A stretch of 64,000 nt of DNA from JBBQZO01 sp038207625 (GCA_038207625.1 JBBQZO010000020.1:1-64000), one strand, 5' to 3'. Numbered from the stretch's first letter, positions 32,744 to 41,741 are shown. Numbers and translations: made by a program. The notes: generated by a model not told the origin, from the letters alone.

Positions 32744-33595
32744 TTAGAATTTCAGCGAGGCAATAATTTCCTGTCCCACCGTCAAGATCTGCCCTTCTCC
32801 CTCGATGACGATGGCATTCATGCCAAAACAGATCGCGTCGTCCATGGCCGGCTTGGCACGATAGCTGCGCAACATATCGACCGGATCGGCGCCGGCCATG
32901 CCGGTGCTCTGGTCGACTGCGGGAATGCTGCAGCGCGAACACGGCTTGACCGGTTTCAGCACGGCCGCGCCCAGCGTGAACGCGTCCACATAATCTTCTT
33001 CGAAGGCGTCCAGCCCATCGATGACCAGATTCGGGCGGAAGCGGTTCATCGGCAATGAGGGCCGCCCGGCCGCGCTCAGTTTCTCGTTCAGGTCGTCCAG
33101 CGAGGCGCGCCCAATCAGCAGCACCGGAAAGCCGTCGCTAAACAGCGTGGGCGCGTCAACGGCGCCGGTCCACTTGCTGCTGGCCAGACGTTGCGCGTCG
33201 GGGTGAAAGCGTACCAGCCGGCACGGCGTGCCGATCGCGTTGGAAAACCAGGCAGCGGTGGTGGCGTCGCAATCGTAAGCCTTCACACGCTCATCCCACA
33301 CCTGCACCTGCAGCGTGGGCGCGTCGTGCGCGTCGGGCAGACCGAGCGCAATTTCCAGGCGCAGCATGCCCGGCGCGCGCAACTCGAGCGTGTCGGCCTT
33401 GAGGCGCGGCACGATTTGCGCCATGCGCGGATGCTCGCGCTGCGACAGGAACTGACCGGCCGGGTCGACCACCATCCATTCGCGGTCGTAGATCGCGTCC
33501 ACCATCAGGCCGGCGCGCGTCAACGTGGCCGTGCGCAGCGCGATGCCGGCGCACGATTTGATCGGATAGAAGGTGATGTCGGACAGCTGTGGCAT
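32744..33595 (-). CDS. MOSC domain-containing protein (YcbX-like)
   Basis: 283 residues. An N-terminal MOSC_N beta-barrel (ITFYPIKSCAGIALRTATLT, MVVDPAGQFLSQREHPRMAQ) precedes a MOSC domain (about residues 115-275) with NRFRPNLVIDGLDAFEEDY and the conserved Cys region KPCSRCSIPAVD. YcbX/mARC proteins bind molybdenum cofactor and reduce N-hydroxylated compounds. Unlike E. coli YcbX there is no C-terminal ferredoxin domain, so an external electron donor is needed. The 183 bp on its 3' side up to the GGDEF gene hold nothing I can support. Confidence 0.92.
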   Translation of the reverse strand: MPQLSDITFYPIKSCAGIALRTATLTRAGLMVDAIYDREWMVVDPAGQFLSQREHPRMAQIVPRLKADTLELRAPGMLRLEIALGLPDAHDAPTLQVQVWDERVKAYDCDATTAAWFSNAIGTPCRLVRFHPDAQRLASSKWTGAVDAPTLFSDGFPVLLIGRASLDDLNEKLSAAGRPSLPMNRFRPNLVIDGLDAFEEDYVDAFTLGAAVLKPVKPCSRCSIPAVDQSTGMAGADPVDMLRSYRAKPAMDDAICFGMNAIVIEGEGQILTVGQEIIASLKF

Positions 33596-33706
33596 GCGGT
33601 GTCGGGCAGCAGCGCGGCGCTGTGCGTGAGTGGCGGAAGCGGTCAGTATGGCAGTAAATTGTCACGCAGACAATCCGAGGTGCGCGCAGGCGCGCCGCGG
33701 GTTTGG

Positions 33707-34933
33707 CTACAGCACCGAGAAGCTCAGGCCGGCGTCGGCCACCAGACGCACGACGAGCTTGTCGCCGAAGATCGTGGCCGGGGTCCAGAAGCCGCCCGCG
33801 CAATCGGCCGGCGCGATGTCGTGCGCCAGACAGACGGCAGCCTGGCCGAGCATCTTGGCCGTCGAGCCGTAGCCCGGGTCGCGGTCGCCGGTGACTTTGA
33901 CGCGCAGCGTCTGACCGGCCTCGGTGGTGCCCAGAAAGCGAAAATCGAAGCGGCCCCGCTGTTGCGCGGCCGGACTCGGTCCTTCGCCCGGCTTGGGCAC
34001 GACATGCTGTTCAATCAGGCGGCGGATCGGTGGCACCGTCAGCGCCAGCATGAACGCGCCCAGTCCCGCGCCCGTCGCTTGCGCCAGCAACCAGCCCTTG
34101 GCGCCGGGCTTGGTCATCAACGCCTCGTCGTAGGTGAAGTGGCGACCATAGCTGGCGTTGCAAAGCGCATTCGAGCGATGCACGACGCGGGTGTTGATCG
34201 AGGCCATCACAAACAGCGTAATCCAGCTGCCGAAGTCGGCATCGAACTGACCCATCGTCACATTCGGCTGGCGCGCCGTGAAACCGTGATCGGGCGGGCA
34301 GATCGAATACGGGTCGGCCAATTCGCGCCGCAGCGCAGGATCCTTGGCGAGTTCCTTGACGACGTTGATCAGGCTCGCGCAGGTACCGCCCGACGCCGCG
34401 CCGACGAGCGTCTTGACGCGCATCTTGACGCGGGTGCAGGGCTGGCCGTAGCGTTGGCGCGCCTGCTGCTGCAAAAACCACACACCCAGATCCGACGGTA
34501 TCGAATCGAAGCCGCAACAATGCACGATACGCGCGCCGGACACCTTGGCGAACTGCGCGTAGCGCTCGATCATGCGGCGCATCCATTGGGGTTCGCCGGT
34601 CAGGTCGCAATAATCGGTGCCGCCTTCGGCGCACACCTTGACCAGCGCCTCGCCGTACAAGGCGTACGGGCCGACGGTGGACACCACCACGCGCGTTTGC
34701 GCGCACAGCGTGCGCAGCGCGCGCTCGTCAAACGAGTCGGCCACCAGCAAGGGCAGTTGGGCAGCCTTCGGCCCCAGTTCCGCGCGCAGCGTTTCGAGCT
34801 TGGCCTGCGAGCGCCCGGCCGCCGCCCACGACAAGGTGTCGCCGAATTGTTCGAGCAGGTAGCGGCACAGAATCTGGCCGACAAAACTGGTGGCGCCGAA
34901 AACGATCACGCTGTACTTGGGATTGCGCTGCAT
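33707..34933 (-). CDS. Saccharopine dehydrogenase-like NAD(P)-binding oxidoreductase
   Basis: 408 residues of the saccharopine dehydrogenase/trans-acting enoyl reductase family. The N-terminal Rossmann motif is VIVFGATSFVGQILCRYL (about residues 9-26), followed by AAAGRSQAKLETLRAELG and VVVSTVGPYALYGEALVKVC. A Cys-rich segment IVHCCGFDSIPSDLG at about 135-149 is typical of the family. Relatives reduce polyketide or lipid intermediates or have unknown roles; the substrate is not known here. It is a single gene flanked by 111 bp and 282 bp of noncoding DNA. Confidence 0.88.
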   Translation of the reverse strand: MQRNPKYSVIVFGATSFVGQILCRYLLEQFGDTLSWAAAGRSQAKLETLRAELGPKAAQLPLLVADSFDERALRTLCAQTRVVVSTVGPYALYGEALVKVCAEGGTDYCDLTGEPQWMRRMIERYAQFAKVSGARIVHCCGFDSIPSDLGVWFLQQQARQRYGQPCTRVKMRVKTLVGAASGGTCASLINVVKELAKDPALRRELADPYSICPPDHGFTARQPNVTMGQFDADFGSWITLFVMASINTRVVHRSNALCNASYGRHFTYDEALMTKPGAKGWLLAQATGAGLGAFMLALTVPPIRRLIEQHVVPKPGEGPSPAAQQRGRFDFRFLGTTEAGQTLRVKVTGDRDPGYGSTAKMLGQAAVCLAHDIAPADCAGGFWTPATIFGDKLVVRLVADAGLSFSVL

Positions 34934-35143
34934 GGGGGTGTCCTGTCAAGAAGATCAATGGCCTAGCCACACTATACCGATGCTTGCTTGATCACGCGGT
35001 GGGGACCTGTCAATTCGCCAGCACGCCGTTGCGCAGCTCACCCGGCAACTCAACGCGGCCGAGCGGCACGGGAGTCGGGCGTTGGTGCCATCCTCGGGCG
35101 GCATAGTGAAGTCGTTGACCGTAAATCGCACTCGATGAGCGCG

Positions 35144-35176
35144 AAAAAAACCCCGTCGTCGCTGGGACAAACGGGG
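35144..35176 (-). terminator. Rho-independent terminator of ychF
   Basis: CCCCGT (35151-35156) pairs with ACGGGG (35171-35176); the seven A residues at 35144-35150 give a T-tract on the minus strand. Located 40 nt after the ychF stop. The rest of the 34934-35215 gap shows no gene. Confidence 0.75.
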
Positions 35177-35215
35177 CTTCTCGTATGCCGGAGGCCGGCG
35201 CAATTGGCTGTGTCG

Positions 35216-36307
35216 TTAGACGTTGAACAGGAAGTTGAGCACGTCGCCATCCTTGACGATGTATTCCTTGCCTTCGGCGCGCATCTTGCCCGCTTCCTTG
35301 GCGCCCGCTTCGCCCTTGAAATTGACGAAATCGTCAAAGGCGATGGTTTGCGCGCGGATGAAGCCGCGTTCGAAGTCGGTGTGGATCACGCCGGCCGCTT
35401 GCGGCGCCGTGTCGCCCACGTGGATGGTCCAGGCACGCACTTCCTTGACGCCGGCGGTGAAATAAGTTTGCAGACCGAGCAGCTTGTAGGCGGCGCGAAT
35501 CAGGCGGTCCAGGCCCGGCTCTTCCATGCCCATGTCGGACAGGAAGGCGCCCTTGTCGGCGTCGTCCAGGTCGGCGATTTCGGATTCGATCGACGCGCAG
35601 ATGGCCACGATGGGCGCGTTCTGGGTCTTCACATACGCGGTCAACTGGTCCAGCAGCGGGTTGTTGGTGAAGCCCGTGTCGGACACGTTGGCCACGTACA
35701 TGGCCGGCTTGGCCGTGATCAGGCACAGCGGCTTGATCAGCAGCATTTCCTCGGCGTCCAGGCCCATCGCGCGCACCGGCTTGGCTTCGTTCAGGTGCGG
35801 CATCATGCGCTCTAACAGCGCCACCAGCTTGGCCGCGTCCTTGTCGCCCGAACGGGCTTTCTTGTGCTCGCGGTGGATGGCTTTTTCGACCGTGCCCATG
35901 TCGGCCAGCGCCAGCTCGGTCTGGATCACTTCGATGTCGTCCAACGGGCTGATCTTGCCGGCCACGTGGATCACGTTGTCGTCTTCGAAGCAGCGCACCA
36001 CGTTGACGATGGCGTCCGTTTCGCGGATGTGCGACAGGAACTGGTTGCCCAGGCCCTCGCCTTTCGACGCGCCCGCCACCAGGCCGGCGATATCGACGAA
36101 TTCGACGATGGCGTTGACCATGCGCTCAGGCTTGACGATCGCGGCCAGCGCGTCCATGCGCGGATCCGGCACTTCGACGACGCCCACGTTGGGCTCGATG
36201 GTGCAGAACGGATAGTTTTCGGCCGGGATGCCGGCCTTGGTCAGCGCATTGAAAAGGGTGGACTTGCCGACGTTAGGCAGGCCGACGATGCCGCATTGGA
36301 GACTCAT
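35216..36307 (-). CDS. ychF: Ribosome-binding ATPase YchF (OBG-type)
   Basis: 363 residues, the universal OBG-family P-loop NTPase that prefers ATP and binds ribosomes. G1 is IVGLPNVGKSTLFNALTKAG (about residues 7-26) and G2 region CTIEPNVGVVEVPD; G3 is VDIAGLVAGASKGEGLGNQF (about 71-90). The C-terminal TGS domain covers about 278-363 (FTAGVKEVRAWTIHVGDTAP, GVIHTDFERGFIRAQTI). Length is exactly the E. coli one. It is a single-gene unit ending in a terminator. Confidence 0.97.
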   Translation of the reverse strand: MSLQCGIVGLPNVGKSTLFNALTKAGIPAENYPFCTIEPNVGVVEVPDPRMDALAAIVKPERMVNAIVEFVDIAGLVAGASKGEGLGNQFLSHIRETDAIVNVVRCFEDDNVIHVAGKISPLDDIEVIQTELALADMGTVEKAIHREHKKARSGDKDAAKLVALLERMMPHLNEAKPVRAMGLDAEEMLLIKPLCLITAKPAMYVANVSDTGFTNNPLLDQLTAYVKTQNAPIVAICASIESEIADLDDADKGAFLSDMGMEEPGLDRLIRAAYKLLGLQTYFTAGVKEVRAWTIHVGDTAPQAAGVIHTDFERGFIRAQTIAFDDFVNFKGEAGAKEAGKMRAEGKEYIVKDGDVLNFLFNV

Positions 36308-36485
36308 GAAAGACTTTCTAATTCAGTTGACGAAGGCCGAAGGCCAGGCTGTGCAAACGGGAGCCGGTGTCGCAGGGCTGCGGGCGACCGACTTCCAAAC
36401 CCCGTCATTGTACCCTCGACAGCCGTCAAAGGCCGCAAAACCACTGCATTTTCAGCGCTTTGAGCGCTTTTGCGTGGCGTCGCGC

Positions 36486-37583
36486 TCAGATCGGCACGAC
36501 CCGGTTCAGGTCGGGCCGCTCGACGAAGGCGGCCAGTTCGTCGCGCAGGCGCTCACCTTGCGCGATCGAATTCTGCCAGCTGCGCGCGCGCCCGAGCTGG
36601 TCCATGCCGTACAACTGAAAATCGGCGCGCTCGGGCAGGCGCGCGCGCTCCAGCGTTTGCAGGAAGGCCGCGCTGGGCGCGACGATCAGCATATTGTCGA
36701 GCCAGGCGCGCTGGGGCCCGCGCGCGGCGCGCCGCCACGGCATGCCCTTGTCGAGCCAACCCGGCACGATGTGTTCGCTGAAATGGGGATACAGCACCAG
36801 CGCGCCGCGCTGCGGATCGGGCAGGCGCGCGTACGGCAGCGCCAGGTGGTAGTCGATCAGGCCGCCGTCCCAGTAGCTGCCGGCGGGCGCACCGGCGATC
36901 GCCTGGACCGGGTCCATCAGCATCGGCAGCGTGCCCGAGGCCAGCAAGGCCGGCGCCAGATTGCTTTTGGTGAGCGGCGTGAAATGGGTGTGGAAGGCGT
37001 CGAACGGTTCGCGCAGCCAGGCCAGCGCGTCGCGTGCGTCGCCCACCACGACGCGCTCGAGCATCTGCGCGAGGCCGGCGCGCGAGCCAAGATTGGCCAG
37101 CGCGGCGCAGGCAAAGCCGCCCAGTGCCGCGGCCCGGTGGCGCGGCCGGTGCAGCAAATGGCGTCCGCGCGCGGTCAGCATATGCAGGCGGTGCTGCAGA
37201 TGCCCGACGATCTCGTGTTCGTGCCCGCCCATGAACTCGGCCAGCATGCTCTGGCAGACGGCGTCGATCTCCTGCGGCGACGGCTTGACCGTGGCGTAAC
37301 GCTGCGCGCAATACAGCGCGCCGAAGCGCGCGATCGCCGCAGCCGGGTCGGCATGGCAGGCGGCGGCCATGCGCCAGGCGCCGATCGAGGCGCCGATCAG
37401 GCTGCGCTGGCGCGGCGCGCTCGGCAACCAGTGCCCGAACAGCCACTGGTCGAGCGATTGAAAAATCAGCCCTTTCGGCCCGCCCGCCGCCGCCGGCACG
37501 ATGGCCACGTCGGCCGCGCGCAGGCCGTGCTGGTGCAACTGCGCCAGCGCCTTTGGCCCGGCATGGAAGGACAGTGCGTGCAT
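36486..37583 (-). CDS. Patatin-like phospholipase
   Basis: 365 residues. Patatin features: the oxyanion segment AAAGGPKGLIFQSLDQ (about residues 31-46), the nucleophile elbow LIGASIGAWRMA (about 62-73, GxSxG with Ser66), and the catalytic Asp in YWDGGLIDYHLALP (about 240-253). No signal peptide, so a cytoplasmic lipid acyl hydrolase is likely. Substrate unknown. It diverges from the DUF3857/transglutaminase gene. The 178 bp between it and ychF hold only a weak plus-strand hairpin. Confidence 0.9.
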   Translation of the reverse strand: MHALSFHAGPKALAQLHQHGLRAADVAIVPAAAGGPKGLIFQSLDQWLFGHWLPSAPRQRSLIGASIGAWRMAAACHADPAAAIARFGALYCAQRYATVKPSPQEIDAVCQSMLAEFMGGHEHEIVGHLQHRLHMLTARGRHLLHRPRHRAAALGGFACAALANLGSRAGLAQMLERVVVGDARDALAWLREPFDAFHTHFTPLTKSNLAPALLASGTLPMLMDPVQAIAGAPAGSYWDGGLIDYHLALPYARLPDPQRGALVLYPHFSEHIVPGWLDKGMPWRRAARGPQRAWLDNMLIVAPSAAFLQTLERARLPERADFQLYGMDQLGRARSWQNSIAQGERLRDELAAFVERPDLNRVVPI

Positions 37584-37764
37584 GGCGTAACAGTTCCCGA
37601 AAACCCGTCCGGCACAATGCCAAACGGTATAGATTGATTATCACTCCAGCATACCAGTCTGTGCAGCGCGACGCGGCACGCTTGCGCCCCCTCAACGGTC
37701 GATGCTGCAGGCTCGCTACCATTTCCACACCGAGCTGCCCTGCTCACGCTCTCTGGAGGGTGCC

Positions 37765-39627
37765 ATGTCCAAGCGCTTCGCCGCGACGCTGCGCTGCGTC
37801 GCCAGCCTGTGTTGCGCCCTGGCTGGCTGGGCCCAGGCACACGATACCGGCACCGATCCCTCGATGGTGGTTGAAAAATTCGTGCAAAGCTTCGTCGTCA
37901 ACGACGACGGCAGTTTCAGCGTGACCATCGACAGCGTGAAGACCATCGCGCTGGCCCGCGCGGTGCAAACGCATGGCCAGTACTACATCAGCTACAACAC
38001 CACGCTTGAGCAGGTGGACGGCATCGAGGCCCATACCCTGAAACCGGACGGGCGTCGCATCGCCGTGCTGCCCGAGCAGATCAAGGACCAGCAGGAACTC
38101 GCGTCTGCCGAAGCGCCAATGTTCCAGGACACGCGTGTGAAAATCGTTGTGTTTCCCGACGTGGCGGTGGGCGACCAGCTGGCCGTGCACTATGTCGTCA
38201 AGCGCGCCACGGCGCTGTTTCCCGGCCAGTTCGAAGACCTGACGTCGTCGCATTTTTTCCAGACCCGCCAGTTCGAGCTGATTTACGATCTGCCCGAAGG
38301 CATGCCACTGTACGCCGACGCGGCCGGTTTCGTGGCGCTGCCGATCGACGCCGCGCCCGGGCGCAAGCGCTATCGCTGGCAATACGTGGGCGGCGAGAAC
38401 GCCCGCATCGAGCTCGATTCGGTCAGCTATCTCGATTACGGCAAGCGCCTGGCGGTGTCGACCTTCGCCGACTACCCCGCGTTCGCGCGCGCGTACGCGG
38501 CGCGCGCCAACCCGATGGCGCAGCCCGGCGCGGCCGTCAGTGCGCTGGCACGCCAGCTGACGGCGCCGCTGGGCACGCCGCGCGCCAAGGCGCTGGCGCT
38601 GTCCGAATGGGTGCGGCGCCATATCCGCTACGTCGGCGTGTATATCGGCCCGGGCGGGGTGGTGCCGCACGCGGCCGAAACGGTGCTGGAGAACCGCTAC
38701 GGCGACTGCAAGGACCATGTGGCGCTGCTCGAGGCGCTGCTGACGGCGGCCGGCATCGACAGCAGCGCCGCCTTGATCAATGCCGGCAACGCCTACCGGC
38801 TGCCGCGCATCCCCACACTGGGCATCTTCAACCACGTGATCACCTACATACCTAGCCTGGACCTGTATCTGGACTCGACGGCCGAATCGGTGGCGGCCGG
38901 TTATCTGCCCAACTCGGACCTGGGCAAGCCGGTGCTGCTGATCAATAGCGGCACACTGGCACGCACCCCGTACGCGCAAAGCGACAAGAACCGCAATATC
39001 GCGCTGTTCGGCGTCAAGCGCAGCGGCGCCAGCAGCTTTAGCGTGGCCAAGCAGACCAGCGGCGCGATCGCCGAACCATATCGCCAGGCGGTGCGCGACA
39101 CCAAGCCGGCTGACCGCGAGCTATTTGTGCAGCGCATGTTGCAAAGCTTCGGGCAGAAAGGCAGCGGCGTGTTCGATCCCGGCCGCCTCGACAGCAGCGA
39201 CGACGACTACGTGATGCTGTTTGCCGGCAGCAGCGAGAACTTCGTCAACCTGCCCGGGCCCACCGGGGTGGGCACGGTGTTCAATTTCTGGGGCGGGCTG
39301 GCCGACACGGTCTACGCGCTGGTGCAGGAGCGCGAGCGCAGCCAGGATTTCATGTGTCCGGCGCTCGACCATGAGGATGTCACGGGACTGGAGTTTCCGC
39401 CCGGCGTGCGCATTCTGGCGCTGCCCAAGCCGCTTGTGCTGCGCGACCCGAATCTGCGCTATTCCTCATCCTATCGACGCAAGGGCAACAGCGTGACGGT
39501 GCAGCGCAGCGTGCGTTTTCGGCACGAGGGCATGGTGTGCACGCCGGCCGAATACAAGCGCTTCGCGCCGCTGATCGACCGCATCATCCGCGACCTGAAA
39601 AGCCAGGTTGTCGTCAAGGCTGGCTAG
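37765..39627 (+). CDS. DUF3857 and transglutaminase-like domain exported protein
   Basis: 620 residues with a signal peptide (MSKRFAATLRCVASLCCALAGWAQA). A DUF3857 beta-rich domain occupies about residues 45-215 (VVNDDGSFSVTIDSVKTIAL, DTRVKIVVFPDVAVGDQLAV). The transglutaminase-like core follows with the Cys in ENRYGDCKDHVALLEALL (about 309-326), the His in GIFNHVITYIP and the Asp in YLDSTAE, so a Cys-His-Asp triad is intact. The remaining C-terminal part (about 400-620) is beta-rich. Likely periplasmic; the reaction (crosslinking or peptidase) is unknown. ATG at 37765 has CTGGAGGGTG upstream. A small membrane protein gene follows 36 nt later. Confidence 0.9.
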   Translation: MSKRFAATLRCVASLCCALAGWAQAHDTGTDPSMVVEKFVQSFVVNDDGSFSVTIDSVKTIALARAVQTHGQYYISYNTTLEQVDGIEAHTLKPDGRRIAVLPEQIKDQQELASAEAPMFQDTRVKIVVFPDVAVGDQLAVHYVVKRATALFPGQFEDLTSSHFFQTRQFELIYDLPEGMPLYADAAGFVALPIDAAPGRKRYRWQYVGGENARIELDSVSYLDYGKRLAVSTFADYPAFARAYAARANPMAQPGAAVSALARQLTAPLGTPRAKALALSEWVRRHIRYVGVYIGPGGVVPHAAETVLENRYGDCKDHVALLEALLTAAGIDSSAALINAGNAYRLPRIPTLGIFNHVITYIPSLDLYLDSTAESVAAGYLPNSDLGKPVLLINSGTLARTPYAQSDKNRNIALFGVKRSGASSFSVAKQTSGAIAEPYRQAVRDTKPADRELFVQRMLQSFGQKGSGVFDPGRLDSSDDDYVMLFAGSSENFVNLPGPTGVGTVFNFWGGLADTVYALVQERERSQDFMCPALDHEDVTGLEFPPGVRILALPKPLVLRDPNLRYSSSYRRKGNSVTVQRSVRFRHEGMVCTPAEYKRFAPLIDRIIRDLKSQVVVKAG

Positions 39628-39663
39628 GCCTCCAACCATCGGCGCGCAGCCCGAAAGGCCATC

Positions 39664-40116
39664 ATGGCAAGCAAGTCGAACATCTCCGTCAACCTGTCGG
39701 CCAGCCTGAAGGCGTCACTGGACGAGCATCTTGCGCAACTGCGCGAGCAAATCGCCGGGCGCGCCGACGAAATCGCCAACGCCGACGCGGGGCCGGGTAG
39801 CGGCGCGCCCCGTCCGGTCGACCTGTCCAGCCTGGCGAAGGCGCTCGACGAAACGGTCAAAGGTGGGCAGGCGAACGTGGACGGCAAGTTGCACTTCTTC
39901 GAGCTGTTTCCGCCCTTCACTTGCGTGTGCGCGGTGCTGTGCCTGGCGTTCGCGACGCTGGGACTGATGCCGCTGTTCGCCGACCCAGCCGTCGCGGCCA
40001 AGGCGGCCGCGTCGACATCGGGGTTTCTCGACATTGCCAAGATCTTCGCCGGCGCCATCGTCGGCTCCACCACGTCCGTCGTGCTGGCCGCATCGAAAGC
40101 CAAGCGGGGACGCTGA
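39664..40116 (+). CDS. Hypothetical two-helix membrane protein
   Basis: 150 residues, no family recognised. The N-terminal 75 residues are polar and partly helical (LKASLDEHLAQLREQIAGRA). Two hydrophobic segments follow at about residues 84-103 (PPFTCVCAVLCLAFATLGLM) and 120-143 (SGFLDIAKIFAGAIVGSTTS). The tail ASKAKRGR is basic, giving probable cytoplasmic termini. It starts 36 nt after the transglutaminase gene on the same strand, suggesting cotranscription and possibly a shared role. Codon use looks like its neighbours. Confidence 0.7.
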   Translation: MASKSNISVNLSASLKASLDEHLAQLREQIAGRADEIANADAGPGSGAPRPVDLSSLAKALDETVKGGQANVDGKLHFFELFPPFTCVCAVLCLAFATLGLMPLFADPAVAAKAAASTSGFLDIAKIFAGAIVGSTTSVVLAASKAKRGR

Positions 40117-40205
40117 AACGCGCCGCGCTGGGCCCTCTGGCGGCGCCGCACGGTCGCGCCCGTCCATGCCGGCGTCATCGCCGCGCCTCCAGAGCGCTGC
40201 GCAGT

Positions 40206-40789
40206 TCAGGCGGTGTGCAGCTGCATCGTGGCCGTGTCGAACTTACCCTCGATGATCAGGGGCAGCACACGCAAGCACTTTTCGATCGTCTCGTCGATCA
40301 GCACCTGCTCTTCTTTGCGCGGGCGGTGCAACACGAAGTCCGCCACCGCCTGCTGCGACGCGCTGCTGCGCGGGTGGCCGATACCGATGCGCAAGCGCCA
40401 GTAGTCCTGGGTGCCCAGCGCGGCCGTGATGTCCTTCAAGCCGTTGTGGCCGCCCGATGAGCCACCCTTTTTCATCTTCACCAAGCCCGGCGCGATGTCC
40501 AGTTCGTCGGCACCACCAGCACTTCGTCGGGATTGATCTTGTAGAAGCGCGCCAGCGCGCCAACCGACTGGCCCGAGCGGTTCATGAACGTTTGCGGTTC
40601 GAGCAGCCACAGTTCCTGGCCGCCCATGCTGGTCTTGCCGACCAGTGCATTAAAGCGCGACTCGCGCTGCAAACGGCAGCCGGGCAAGCTGTTGGCCAGG
40701 TTGTCGACCAGCCAGAAGCCGGCGTTGTGGCGGGTTTGTTCGTATTCGGGGCCGGGGTTACCGAGGCCGACGATGAGGCGTATGGGCAT
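40206..40789 (-). pseudogene. pth: Peptidyl-tRNA hydrolase, frameshifted (probable sequence error)
   Basis: Pth recycles peptidyl-tRNAs and is essential in most bacteria. The N-terminal ~92 residues are normal: GLGNPGPEYEQTRHNAGFW with the catalytic-type Asn11 and His21, and EPQTFMNRSGQSVGALARF. After FYKINPDEVLVV the frame breaks at about 40508-40511: the reading continues as PTNWTSRRAW and stops at 40478. The +1-shifted frame gives DELDIAPGLVKMKKGGSSGG through VADFVLHRPRKEEQ to the end. Restoring one base (a T after 40509, plus-strand reading) recreates VVHDELDIAPG, with the catalytic Asp, and a 194-residue protein of normal length. The total is 584 nt, one short of a multiple of three. Because the gene is essential, a sequencing or assembly error is more likely than true inactivation. 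Confidence 0.9.
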
Positions 40790-40845
40790 GACGTGGCGGA
40801 AGTGGTGAAATGGGGGAAACCTTGATTATCGCGGAGATTGCATAA

Positions 40846-40885
40846 AAAAACACCCGCCGACGCAAACGCGCCCGCGGGTGTTTTT
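40846..40885 (-). terminator. Bidirectional terminator after rplY
   Basis: AAAAACACCCGC (40846-40857) and GCGGGTGTTTTT (40874-40885) form a perfect 12-bp stem with a 16-nt loop and T-tracts in both directions. It lies between rplY and pth, so pth probably has its own promoter or depends on read-through. Confidence 0.85.
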
Positions 40886-40933
40886 AATGTGAGCACGCTC
40901 ACCCTGCACGCCGCATCGCTGCGGCGGCTGGAA

Positions 40934-41575
40934 TTACTTCTTCGCTTTAGCAGCTGGCTTGGCGCCAGCAGCAGGAGCAGCAGCAGGTGCGGCAGCGGCG
41001 GCTTCAGCGGCTGCGTGACCAGGTGGGACCAGCGCGGTAGCGACGGTCTTGTTGCTGCCGTGGGTGACCACGGTGACGCCTTTTGGCAACACCAGATCAG
41101 CAACGTGGATCGAGTGACCGACATCGATCGACGACAGGTCAACGGTGATGAACTCTGGCAGGTCGCCTGGCAGGCACGACACTTGCAGTTCGGCCAGCAC
41201 GTGGCTGATCGTCGCTGCGTGCAGCTTGACCGCTGGCGAGACGTCGGCGTTGATGAAGTGCAGTGCGACTTTCATTTCGATCTTGGTGGAAGCATCGACG
41301 CGCTGGAAGTCAGCGTGCAGAACCAGTTGTTTGAACGCGTGGACTTGGAAGTCGCGCAGCAGCACTTGCTGGGTCTTGCCGTCGATTTCCATGTCGAGGA
41401 TCGACGAGTGGAACACTTCTTTTTTCAGCGCGTGGTACAGCGCGTTGTGGTCCAGCGTGATCATGACGGGAGCGTCAACGCCGCCGTAGATGATACCTGG
41501 GGTTTGACCGGCGATACGCAGGCGGCGGCTCGCTCCGGTCCCCTGCAGTGTGCGGTTAAATGCGATAACTTTCAT
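40934..41575 (-). CDS. rplY: 50S ribosomal protein L25, long (Ctc/TL5) form
   Basis: 213 residues. The L25 5S-rRNA-binding domain is residues 1-90 (FNRTLQGTGASRRLRIAGQT, PGIIYGGVDAPVMITLDHNA). A C-terminal TL5/Ctc beta domain follows to about 185 (VALHFINADVSPAVKLHAAT, VDLSSIDVGHSIHVADLVLP). An Ala/Lys-rich tail ends the protein. The long form is usual in Betaproteobacteria. The ATG at 41575 (MKVIAFNR) is chosen over an in-frame ATG seven codons upstream. prs lies upstream and pth downstream, as in many Proteobacteria. Confidence 0.95.
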   Translation of the reverse strand: MKVIAFNRTLQGTGASRRLRIAGQTPGIIYGGVDAPVMITLDHNALYHALKKEVFHSSILDMEIDGKTQQVLLRDFQVHAFKQLVLHADFQRVDASTKIEMKVALHFINADVSPAVKLHAATISHVLAELQVSCLPGDLPEFITVDLSSIDVGHSIHVADLVLPKGVTVVTHGSNKTVATALVPPGHAAAEAAAAAPAAAPAAGAKPAAKAKK

Positions 41576-41616
41576 GTGTTGCTCCAAAATGTGCACAGCT
41601 TGCGCTGCGCGTTAAC

Positions 41617-41639
41617 AAAACCCCCGCGACCAGGGGTTT
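41617..41639 (-). terminator. Hairpin terminator after prs
   Basis: AAACCCC (41618-41624) pairs with GGGGTTT (41633-41639), giving a T-run on the minus strand. It lies about 100 nt after the prs stop and just before rplY. Confidence 0.6.
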
Positions 41640-41645
41640 CAAAAT

Positions 41646-41665
41646 TTGAACCCGGCTGGGTTCAA
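41646..41665. repeat. 8-bp perfect inverted repeat between prs and rplY
   Basis: TTGAACCC (41646-41653), a 4-nt loop GGCT and GGGTTCAA (41658-41665). Together with the adjacent hairpin at 41617-41639 it makes a tandem hairpin in the leader of rplY. It could aid termination or act in the rplY 5' region; there is no T-tract after it. Confidence 0.5.
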
Positions 41666-41741
41666 GAATCCGGTAAAACACAAGGGCGCAGACGGCCATT
41701 AGCCGGCTGCGCCGCAAGGGGCACTGCCTGTTGGCGACGGT

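Noticed and set aside
36454..36471. AGCGCT-TTG-AGCGCT hairpin with short T-run upstream of ychF
   Set aside because: It points along the plus strand, where no gene ends, the T-run is only three bases, and both neighbours are on the minus strand.
40206..40789. Two separate genes in place of pth
   Set aside because: The two frames together make one Pth; the downstream frame has no own start or ribosome-binding site, and one base restores the full protein. A programmed frameshift is unlikely because no slippery sequence is visible and none is known for pth.
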